From NCBI RefSeq assembly GCF_963662255.1, contig NC_085055.1, positions 977,979-1,041,978 of the forward strand: a DNA stretch of 64,000 nt. The letters run 5' to 3'. Shown here piece after piece: positions 1 to 12,200 of this stretch (position 1 is its first letter; every line of letters begins with the position of its first letter). Source of the stretch: Cinclus cinclus (taxonomy: Eukaryota; Chordata; Aves; Passeriformes; Cinclidae). The position numbers were made by a program, and so were the translations under genes. The notes beneath the pieces were generated by a model. The model was given only the letters and a program-made list of their open reading frames with translations. It did not search any database and was not told the DNA's origin.

Positions 1-159
1 AATCAGCAATCCCACCCTTCTCAGAGGAAGTAGCACATAACCATGACTCAAATTCTAAAGTGAGATTCATTCATGCACTCAAGCCACTGCTTCACCTTGC
101 CAAATTATGCCATGTAGAAAACACCTTGAATACAAACCAACATTAAACCAAACCCTCAC

Positions 160-250
160 ATTTTCCTCTTTTTGCTGAAGCTGGGCCGGATCTTTGCCAC
201 TTTGGGATAGAGGCCAGCACAGATGACTGCTTTGAGCAGCTTCTCATTAC
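160..250 (-). CDS. DHX36: DHX36 exon 22 (last exon in window)
   Basis: Encodes [20 protein letters not shown] then RPSFSKKRK, the start of the OB-fold region. Acceptor GTGCAG, donor GTGAGG after AAA AT. Bases 1-159 are the next intron; the remaining exons lie outside the window. Confidence 0.93.
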
Positions 251-3200
251 CTGCACGAGACAGCAAAGTAAGTGAGGCAGTTCTGCAAGCTGAGACTTCA
301 GCTGGGATAAATTCTCCCTCTCCCTCCACAATTACCTGAGTTGGTGTTAGATTTGGGATCCTTGGGGTTTCTGCTGTTCACAAATCCAGCTGCAAGGAGA
401 TGCTCAGCAAACTGCCCTTTCATGTTATGCAGCATCTAGGAAACAATGAAAATTACCCCAGAATGATGCTGTGCCAAGGGCTCCTCCTCCTCCCCACTAA
501 CAGGATCCTGTTGAACCTGGCAGGATGCTCTTACCTGCATGGTATTTGAGGACAGGAAATATTCCCAGCAATAGTCCTTCTCATTCCTGAAACCACAACT
601 CCGAGCCTCTTCCCAGCCCTAGGAATGAAAACCACAGTTCCAAGGTGTTTGTAAGCAACACACACTTCAAACTGAAGGACAGCAAAAACTGGAGGTCAAC
701 AAACAACAGCCACGTGCTCCCTACCAGAGAGAAAGTAAATACTTTGATCTCTTTGTACATGTGCACGCACCACAGTGCAGAAAAACACAACTTTACACTG
801 TGTTGAATCACAACCTTCCTTTTTCCCTGGCAGGCAGTGGTACCTGGCTGTGTTTGCCAGAGTACCCTTTGTTGTAATTAACAGTTCTGGGCAGCAATTG
901 CATTTTCCAGGCCATTTATCTCCTCCTCTCCTCACCCCAACACAATACAGCACAATGTGCAACACTTCTGAAGTTGGCTTCAGCCTCTTTTAGAGGCAAG
1001 AAGGACAAGAATGAACAACTTCAGCAAGGTAAGTCTAACACTATGTTTCCTTTGTCTTTTTCCCACTTGTCCACAGAAATCCGGTTTCTGAGCCTGGAGA
1101 CAAGATTATGCAACACTACAAGGGTGAAATTCAGTTTGGTTTTATGATTCTGCAGGAGCCAAACTAGAAAGCCTACAGAGCATAAACTGATCAGCTTTTT
1201 CCCTAGCATCATCTATATTACTCAAATGAAAATTCTAGAAGGAAAAACCACATGAAAGCATGCTTACAGTGAAAGCATTCACCACAGTCAGATGGTCGCT
1301 TTTTGAGTTCTTTGACAGCTCCTTTCTCCTTGCATCTGCGATCTTCTCTTTGCCCTAAAATTAGAAACTATATAATACCCAGACTGACATGACAGTTCTC
1401 TTTTCCAAATTCAGGTACAGCTGTACAGCACTACTTTGCACGTAACACATGAAAATTAGTTATTTCCACAGGAAAAGTGATAATTCATAGCACGCAAAGG
1501 CAATCTCACTAGTAAAAATGTAATTACCATGACATTAATAAACTGTAACACCTCACTAAGTCCCAGCATCCTCCCGAGATTCTTAAACTCCCACATGCAA
1601 TTGCTGCCTGTGAGACTTTACCAGAGGGATGACAAAAGGGTCCTTGAAGCTGAGGCTGGCTGCAATGGTCAGCACGGGGTCCAGGCAGCAGAACAAGGCT
1701 CCAAACAGGATCATCTTCCCAATGTGTGGCTCCACAGGCAGCCGTGCCAGGTGCACACCCAGGGGAGTCAGCTCCTCCTGCCTGTCCAGAGCGTTCTGCC
1801 AGGACAGGGCAGAAAGGAGAGAACAAACACATCAGCTGAAATGGGGACAACTTCCTTGGGAAAGCCACTGGTACACGGGTATCACTCACAATATCTAAAC
1901 CAGGTGTTTCTATTCATGGCTACAACTCCTTGGTACAGATATCACCAGAGCACGGAGTCAGCAGAACAAAAGTGCCATGAATCTCCCCTGCCCCAGCACC
2001 CAAGGGAACAACTGCAAACAAGGTGCTTCTCCTACATGCCTGACTTGTCTCAAACTCCTCCTGACCCACCTGGAACAGGAAGGCTGGGAGGCACCAGGGG
2101 GTACAGAGGAGGGAGTTAAATCAACGCCTGCAGGGAATTTAATTGCAGGGTCAGGTGTCTGTTTGGAGCTGTTTGAAAGGTCCCTCAGAAGCCTCTGCAG
2201 AGCCCATAAGCTTTGTGGACTGTGTGAGGTGCCCCTCTGCAGTGAGGGTCCCTCAGGCTCTGCACAAAGGGGAAGGGTGGCAACGCCCCGAGCTGTGCAC
2301 TCACACCTGCCTGGTGACACACACAGCACCACAGCTCTGAACACATCAATCCTGCACATGAAGCAACACTTTACCAGCTCCATGAGGTGATTTATGGCCA
2401 ATGTCACAGCATCACGAGACGGGGGGTCCATCAGCTTGCTCAGAAAATAGGCAATTCCACCAAGCTTCAGGATCTGAAAGAAAAAAATCACAGTAAAAGC
2501 TACAGCAACTGGAGAAAGACAGTTGCTAAAATTGGTTAGCAGTAACCACACTCATTGCAATAGTGTGAGTAATTCACTGCTCGAGTTAGAATTCCTTTAG
2601 TTAAGAACTAAGGACAAAAAAATGCATTAGTGATGAAATTTGTAGCAGTAGGATCTATTCTTCATTCAGTTCACATCAACTTGGCATTCCTTCTGCTCAC
2701 ATAAGGAATTCAACGCAAACTGCCAAAAAGGGAAATTCACACCAGTTCTAAAACTATTTTGTAGTAAAATTCTTTTAAGAAATCATATAAATTGACTCAC
2801 TGGCATCCTCACTGAAGCTTCTCTGACTGAATGGTATGTGATACTTGGGGGACAGCACAGCCCAAATTTTTTTAGTGGACTTCACCTTTTATAGATACCA
2901 GAAATTCTGTTTCCCCTGATGTTTGATGCAGATACAAGTGTGCATTTACAAAAGTTGCTGCAATTATTGACTAAATACACTGCATTTCTGGTGTAACAGA
3001 ACTTTGGTTTAACAACCCTAGGCTCACAATTGCATTATCTTACTCTCTCAACCACTTATCCCAATGGAAAAGTAGATAATAAATGTATGTGAAGATTCCT
3101 CCACTCACCTTGATTTGTAAGCAGAGTTCTTCCAAGGGTGTCCTCAGGATCTCTGGTAACTGATAATCATCCAGAAGGCTGGCACGGAGTCCATTGTACA

Positions 3201-6200
3201 GATGGTAACAGTGGCCTGGCTGAACTCTGCAATGATTTAAAGAAACAATTCTTTTGGCTTTGGTCCTTTGTTGTGGATTATTTCCCCTATGAAGCTCTGA
3301 CATTACGGTTCCGTTTGCTTCCAAAGAGCTTCCCAAAACTCCTCAAGGAATTAGAACTGAAGTTTATTCAATTGTAAAAGCCACTTCAGCCTTCTGAAAC
3401 ACAGACCCATCAGCAGGAAAAAGACATAGAGAACACAGAAATTAATTTTTACACAGTTTCCACTTTACTGTATCAGCCTCATAAATCAGGTGTGAGGGTA
3501 GTGACAAAAATGAAAACAAAATACGGGACATTCTTCTGTAGGAGGAAAATCCTGGAGTTAAACACAGCACAAGTCAATTCAGCTTCTGATGAAGACAAAG
3601 AAATCATTCCTTGCCCAGGAACAGAAGCCAGCAGTGCCAGCACATGCAAATAGTAAAGAAGCTGCAGCACTGCTGGAAACTCAACATCCCCAAGCTCCCC
3701 TAAGCACCCCACTGTTCCTACCTTCCTGCTCGACCCTTCCTCTGCTTGGCATTGGCTTTGCTGACCCACTCTGCTGCCATGGTGCTGATGTTGTTCTGGG
3801 TGTCAAAGTGAGTCTCCTTGATTTTCCCCCCATCTATAACGAACACGACGTCATCGATTGTGATGCTGTGGGGAAAATAAGGGGGAAAAAGAAAAAAAGG
3901 AAAAAAAGCAACTTTTCATCTTTGCAAGTGTGACCTAGGGTTGGGTTTGGCCTCTCTTTATTCCCTCCCGAACAGAGTCAGGAATTAAAATAAATTTGGA
4001 ATTTCATTAAGAACTATGCTACCGAACAGTGCAAGAAAGAGCTGATTTATTCTCCTTGGTCTGGCAGAAGGCCCCAGCTGGGATCTGCAAAGACAGGCAG
4101 CTCAGATTATCCTGTACAAATTCTAGAATGGTTCAGTATTCCTATAGTTTAATTGTTCAGTATTCCTGTAGTTTAATTGTTCAAAACAACATAGCTGGTT
4201 GAATTGTTTAAAACAATTATAGGAAAACTCTGTTTACTCTATAAATATTTCCAAAGACAAAGTGCTATGAATGAATGGCACAAACACAGAGATGTATCAA
4301 GCAGGTTTTTAGTTTAATGATCACTTCCTTTTGTTAAACACACAGCTTTCCTGGCTCTGGGCAGGCAGACACTTACCTGGTCTCTGCAATGTTGGTTGCA
4401 ATCACGATTTTCCTCACTCCTGGTGGGGTCTTCTTGAACACCTGTAATTATCCAGGGCACATTTATGTCTTTGCCAAAGCCAAACATATGCTTTATTTTT
4501 ATTTTTTTTTTTAGTTTTTTTTGTAGTTGTGAAATATTGCAATAAAAGAGAAGCATACCTGAGTCTGGTTAACAGTAGGCATCAGTGAATGCAAAGGTAT
4601 GATAATAAACCTATCTGAAAGTTAAAAATCAGTAAAAGATATTGTGTAAGCACAGAAACTTCCAATTTTACAGGAAAACTATTAAATCAGTGCATCTAAG
4701 CAGAACAGATAAAACAGGTTGCAAGTCAGGCTACTCCTTCTTGCTCTGAGATCACAGGTATTCATATCATAACAGCAAATTCTAAAGTAGAAAGGTATAA
4801 AGGCCTTTTTTATGATGCTATAAAATGGCAAGTTCAAAAAAATATATAAAGTTATGTACAGTAATTTAGACTTCCTTTTTAAATTCTGAACTTACTTAAT
4901 AATTGGTCAAATATAATACACAAACTGACACTCAATAAACTGGAATTGTGCATCTATGGAATGTACACAACCACACTGCAAGTCACCACCTGAACACGCA
5001 AGAGCCCACCTAAGACAGGCAAGATGGAAATAGGAGAAATGCAAAAGCACAAGTTGGAATGTGTCAGACAGGCACAGAATACTTGAGAGTCAGTAAGAAA
5101 GCTTCTCAGACCAAGAGGATTTAAGGAACTATCACCAAAGCAGGGGAGACTGCTCAAGGATGAAGGCAGAGGAACCACACACAGAACGGAGCTCAGTTTT
5201 GGATGGGAGTTCTCCCAGCTACAGGAAAGGACAAGGGGAAGAAGATGCAGGTCGGGTTGTTTTTCAGATTATCACTCCCACACTGAGAAAAATGAGTTGA
5301 TGTTTGCAGAGGAAAGATACCACAGATACACAAAAACTGCTGAGCATTTTGGAGAGGACATAGGGAAAAAATTAATCCAGTGCAATTGTAGCAACCCCAA
5401 GCAAAAGGAGTCTTCCCCAGTGCCACTGCCAGAACTCCCACAGAGAGTTTGGGTTTTACCTGACTTAAACATGACTTGAGACATCAAGATCTCATGCAAA
5501 GTGCTGATGTTATCCCAGCCTGGCAGAAACACCAGAATTGCACCATCCTAGGGGGAAAAGAGGCAGTGAAGGGAAGAGAGGTCAGAACACATCACACGCT
5601 GCACAGAGCCAGCTCCTTGCACTGATACACGGTGGGCAGGTGAGACCCGAGACCTCACTGACCCAGTCTGCAACAGTCTGTCAAGGGTTTTTTCTGTAAG
5701 AGAGCTACCTGCATGTATTTATCTGAACGTAAGAGTAATTCAAAGTTCTTCAGTTACTTAGAAGAGCAAACAAAAATTTCTCTTCTTTCTGTGTGACCTG
5801 CCAAAGTCACTGCCAGCTCTGGCACTGCCCCCAGCTCAGTCCCACTGTACCTCCTCTTCCAGCACGATGTGTCTGATCAGTGCTGCCACAAGGTCCAGGT
5901 CCACCTTGTCATCATCCATCATTTCCAGGGCATTGATGGTACTTGCTGAGTACCTGCAGCAGGGAAAGCACAGACACTGGTCCCTTGGAACATGCACAGC
6001 CAGGGCTCCTGCTCCTGCTGCCTGGCTCTGAGTGAGCCACCAGGCCATGAACACACCTCTGATCAGCTCAGATCTTTGTGCAATTCCTGTACCTCCAAAG
6101 TACTCTCCACATCTACTTCAGTGTGATTACTGTCAGTTCAGAACAGCTGAAGAATTACCATGTCATGACTGAACTGTCTTTGAAGCACTTCCACAACCCC

Positions 6201-9200
6201 TCTCCTCATTGATGAGCCAGGGACTGACAATTTGTATTTAGGCAATGAACTGAAATTTAACTTGACCAACTCAGGGGCAAAGAGAGCTAATTCTGCTGTC
6301 TCTAAAGCATTTCACTGGTTGCCAGCCAACTGTACAGGCACTTTCATCATCATTTCCCACAGCAGCCACTACCCCACCGTTACAAAAGCCCAGCAACACA
6401 ACACAGCACTGATTTATGATTCTCACTTCAGAGCTGTCTGAAAACTGAAAGCAGAAGAGAAACTTGGGCCCAACCTGCCCTGCAGCTGCCTTAGGTAGGC
6501 TGGCCACTGCTCCCTGTACATCTCCTCCTTCTCCTCCTTCTCTGGCCTGCTCACGTGGCCATGCATGAAGCCCTTCCTCCAGTGCACCCGACGGTCCATC
6601 TTTTCTGGGGTGTACCTATACACAGGAGGAGAAACACAATTCCATTTGAAACTCAAGAAATTTAGAGCAGCTGCAGTTTTCCAAACCATAGACAATATAC
6701 TGTGCTTTTTTTAGACCACGTGTAAGAATCTTCAGTTTCTCTTCTAAAAGAAATCTTACAAAAGCAGGGACCAACCCTAGTAAGCATGAGAACATGTAGG
6801 GAAAAAAATTAACAAGAAAGCCTAGTTTGATTTAGAGACCTGAAAATTCACCACAGCAACAGAGACACTGTTCTCCCCCTCAAGCCAACATTCCCAGGTA
6901 GCTGTGTACCATCTGAAATTACTGTACAAGGTGAGCCTTAGAAATGTTTTCTGTTGAAAAATACAGGCAATTCTTCTTCATGCCAAGTTAATCTTTGAGC
7001 ATACACACACACAAAGCTAAACACGCCCCTTCCCAAATACTCTGTGAAAGCATGTTCAGAAAAAACACTTGCCTCAACTTCTCAATGACATCTTCGAGCA
7101 GATATTCCACCACTGGGAAAGTGAACCCAGGGATGTGAATCATTGGGCAATGGTCTGTGGAGAGAGGCAGAACTCAGTTTTAAAACTACTGATGAAACAT
7201 TGCACTGAAAGAATAGAAGCAATAAACATTCCTCACTAATTATGCAATACAGCTGCCATGTCTACAGGACATTTCCAATTGTCAGGGAAGATGTCAAATT
7301 CACCCCCAAATAAGGCTGCTGAATAAAAAAAGCACAGCTACTGGAAAAAGCTGGGAGACTGAACAACTCAATCTGCTTGCCCACCCACAGCAAGAATGGT
7401 AAAGCATGGTAAATATTTACTAGGAAAACACTTGATGGATTCTGTTTGCTTGACATGTCTGAAAAGCAAAACCAGAAGCAATATTGGGTTGTAATGAGGT
7501 AAAACTGAGACAAACTGCATCTTCAGCAGGTATCTGTAAAACTGAAGTAACTTCTTCTTTTGATATAAATCAATTCTATAATTCCAGAACTGCACTATAC
7601 TGTAGAAGCCTAAATTACTTACAAGGGAGAATTTCACCTACCAAAGTACTCAGAAAACTTCTCTGCATTTAAGGTAGCACTCATCAGTATGACTTTCAGA
7701 TCCAGTCGAACATTCAGAAGATCTTTAATAATGCTCATTAGAACATCTGACTGAAGATTTCTTTCATGGATTTCGTCAAGAACTACATGACTGATGCTGG
7801 ACAAGTGTCTAAAATAGAAGGAGAAGAAGTTAAACTTTTTAGAGAACAATAAAAAGCAGAGCCATGACTATTTGGAACAGCTCAGGACTAATTTAATAAT
7901 TGCATTCCGTGTCTTATTACACAGGAGCTCTTACTTATCTGACTGGAGCCACTGCAGGACAATTCCTGTGGTACAGTACAAAATTGAACCTTGTTTCCTC
8001 GGCAACCGACTGAAAGAGACACAGTAACAACTCCTCAGTTCTCTTCTGTATTTAACAGAATACTTGAAAACCCTAAACCCCAGCTGCAGGTGCCATTGCA
8101 GACATGACGCACGTGTGCCTCACCCTGACTCCCTCACTCACAGCACCAGGGCAGGAACAAGAAATTAGGCCCCTGCTGCATCAGTTTTGTGATGGGGAAT
8201 GGACCAGGAGAAGCTCTGACTTCAGGCACCCTTTGCTATCTCCAGCACACTGAGGTGTGATCCCCACCTCCTGCACTCTCCAGGTTCAGCACAGAGTGCA
8301 CCCACATGCACAGCACTGTGAGCAAAGAAACAGCAGAGAGGTTCCAGGAACTCCAGTTAAAATGCTGGGAGGGCTGAGCTCTCCTCTTTCACCAGCAGTT
8401 CTACTTCAACAATAGGGCTCTATTATGTGCTGGCAATTTAGATTTTTAAATTATAGCTGACTATAAATGTAAAAACTTTGGCACTGCAAGCTCCTGTCAC
8501 TGCACCTATTACATGGTCCCAGGGAATTAGTCATAAATATGTGTAGCAAATACACAGCTTTCCACAGAAATATGGTTTGGAGCATTCTCCCCTTTAGCAT
8601 TTTCACTTTTCCTTGAAATTCATTAATTAGGGACATCAGCTTTATTTCTGCCCACAGCAGAAGCTTTTACAAGAGCTGAAAACAGAACTAGCCACTGTCA
8701 CACAGGGCATAAAACATAGTAACTGTACTCAAACATTCTCCTAAAATTCAAAAGCCTCATTCCTTCCTTGCAGGAATTCCTTCAGGGGAAAATATCAGCA
8801 GGAAAGCAGTTATTTCTTTTTAGAACTACTTTTCAAACTGTCTCCCTTGGATACCAGCAGGCCCTTGCCAGGGAGCAGCTCACCTCTGCAGGCGGATCTG
8901 GTAGCCTGTGCTCCTGCCATTGCCACAGCCCTCTGCCCTCTCAGCAGCCACTCTCTCAGCCACCTGAGGGGACAAAGAAAACCAGGCTGCTCTGTGGCTG
9001 AGCTGCTCACCAGTAGGAACACCTGGAACTGAGATGGTTTGTAAATAAAGAAATGCCCTGGAAAGCAGTTTTTCTCCTCCCCTGAGAGCAGCAAGGCAGG
9101 GCCAAGACTTCAGAGGAACACGCCCACTCGGGCATTAGCAGCACATCCCCGTTTCAGCAGGGTGAGCTTTGAAAGCCAGATTCTTTCCCGCTCATTAACA

Positions 9201-12200
9201 CTCCTCTAGAGGGCCTGACACAACACTAGTTTTTTTCTTAATTGGCATTTGCACTGAACAAATCCATTAAAATCACAGATATAACCCGTGACTAAAGTCA
9301 GGGAAGAAGGAGGCTGCAGCGGCAGCGCTCCACGGACGGCCAAGTGCTGTGAGTACCCATGTAGTGCACAGGAGCAGAATGTCACTCGGGGACAAGCCGG
9401 GTGTACGGAGGGAGGGAAGGAAGGAGGGAGGGGCACTCACGGAGATAGCGCTGATGCGGCGGGGCTGGGTGCACACGATCCTGCAGGTGGAGCCCAGGCC
9501 CCGCTCGATGTGATCGTCCAGGATGAACTGTGTGACCTGCGTGGTCTTGCCGCAGCCCGTCTCGCCGCTGATCACCGTCACTCGGTGGTTATTGATCAGC
9601 TTCACCAGCTCCTGGCCACGCACACACAACAATTACTGTGCTGCTTTGCAAGCGGGCTGTAGAGCATTTTGAGAATTCCCTGCTGCTGTGAGATGAATGC
9701 TGAGCAAAGAATCAGCGGCTGAAGAAGCGCTCGGCTGCTTCTTGTAACGTTACAAAAAAAGTTTAGTTCAACCTCACAGAAGTGATTTCTGGACATCTGC
9801 ACTTCCCATGTGTAGGGTTTAAAGCATACCCAGCCTCTACACTAGCCTTAAATACTTTAAATCCCGTATGAAAACAACTAAAATGAAAGCCTGAAATACA
9901 TTTTTAACCCTTCTGCTTCCTGCTTGGCTCCTGTAGATCTTTGGAGACCGAACACAAGAGTTTGCCCTGTCAAGACTCCAAACCTGCACAAACTAAAGTT
10001 TTTCAGCACAGTATTTTAACATTTCTTATACCAACAGGAACAGCTTCCCAGCCTCCTCCTCTCCACCCCAAGGACTGTTAAGGGGAGTATGACTATTTTA
10101 AGAAACAAATGCTAACAGAAAGGACACTGTGGCAAATAAAGGACCTGTAGGAAGGAGCTCACTAATCACCCACTGAGCCTGCAAAAGCAAACTCAATTTC
10201 TACTGCATACAGGGGATATCAGCCTAAGAATTAACATCAGTTAGTAACAGTGTCTACTGTCACTGACCTTATCCTGTGACTGGGAAACTAATGGCACTGG
10301 GGACCAGCAGTGCAGCCATTAAGTCTGTGCTTAAACCTAAAAAGGCTTAATTAGCATTATATTAAATTCTAAATTGGCTAATTGCTCAAGAAAGGGCACA
10401 ATTTTATACACAGAAGAAAGCATAACAATCTGAGTAACCAAGAACCTTCCAGAAGTTTAACTGGCAGAAAAAGAAGACCTATTGTTAAATGTACATAGCA
10501 GCCATGTATTCCCATGACATTCCCAGTTACACTCCCATGAGAACACTGTACTGAGCCCCCAGTACTGTCTGGAAAGAAATCACTCCCCAGGCTCAGTACC
10601 TGGGAGGCTTCTCCCCTTCTTGAAGGCCACCAAGGATTGCTACCAGTCACAGGGCACAGCTGCTCTCCCCTGTTTTGGAGCACACAGCACAGTCTCTCTC
10701 TTTAATGCACACTCACCTCTCTCATCCCGTACGAGGGCAGCTTCTCTCGGAATCTCTGGGGGAAAAGAAAAAATTGTTTCTCTTTAAACACCTTTTCAGC
10801 ACTGAAGCAATAGAATAGATATCTCCCCTATCTGGGCTGAACTGCAAAATAACGACACACTGCTCAGCAACACTTGTATGAACACAGGCCTGTGGGAAAT
10901 CACATTAATTCCATGGGTGGTTTCAGTTTCGCTCAATTCAGAAAAACGATTGCAGCCCAACAATTCAGAACATGATAAGGTACTGGTACATCCAGGGGCA
11001 AGAGCAGGGCCTGATATGGAAGAGAGAACTGCTGTTCAGGGTAAGATGATTTTCTATATGTGGCTGTTCAAAACAAAACCTCTTTTTTTAAAAGGCCATT
11101 CCTTCAGAGCCCAGCATTGTGCTTTCAGTTTCAGACATCATTCCAGGGATATAATCCATAAAAAAGAGAAAGCCACCCAATGAAACAACATGTCAGCTTC
11201 AAATTTCAGAGTCTAACTGTTTCTGAAATTTGTAATTTCCAATTTTTAGTCACTGTTCTATCAATAGATATGAATTTTAAGAATTCTAAAGATAATTTTT
11301 AGCAAAAGTAACATCATAACAACTTTCTAGTAATTGAAAGATACTACATTTTCAGGTCAGCTTAATTTTTAAAAATCCGATGAAAAGTTTTCAACTTAAC
11401 ACAGGGAAAAGTACCTGCATTTCAATATATCTGGGATCAGATCTCTTCTTCATTAAGTCTTCTTTAAGTTGTTCATCTAAATCAGCATCCTGCTCAGTTT
11501 TCTCACAGAGATATTCCACATCCAAATCCAGGGATGTTTTTTCCCAGGTTGGTATCTGTCTTACAGGAGCTTTTTCAGCATCAGATTTCACTTTGGGAGG
11601 CTGTTCTGGAGCAGAGCTGGAATCACAGAACAAGAACTTCAGACTCCCCCAGCTGTGTGTGGCCACATCCAGAGTGCAAGTAATTACATCCAGCAATTAA
11701 TGAACCAACAGTCCATGGGAATAGACAACCATGGAATGGTTTGGGTTGGAAGGACCTCAAAGCCCACCCAGTGCCACCCCTGCCATGGCAGGGACACCTC
11801 CCACTGTCCCAGGTGCTCCAGCCCCAGTGTCCAACCTGGCCTGGGACACTGCCAGGGATCCAGGGGCAGCCACAGCAAATCTGGGTCTGTTGCTACAGCA
11901 AAAGTCATTAAAACATCATCAAGTAATTACCCCTTGATCCACTGCCCCATATCTGGATCCCTCAGCAAAATGGAGCCCAAATCCCCTCATTTCAGCACAC
12001 CAGCCTATTCCAGCTATTCCAGAAAATCCTTTAGGAGTCCAGAATAGACTCTGCCTCAGACACTGTGGAAATGTTCCAAGACTGCACAACAACTGGAAAC
12101 AGGAGACAAAAGCCACCTTGGGAAGAGTTATTCCAGAGGATAAGGGAGCTGAAAAATCCCATTTCTCTACTACAGTAGGCCTTGAGATAAGTTATAAGTT

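Noticed and set aside
1529..2551. Frames of 196-197 codons in the DHX36 region
   Set aside because: One lies on the strand opposite DHX36; the other is exon 17 read through into its introns. Only the exon part is real.
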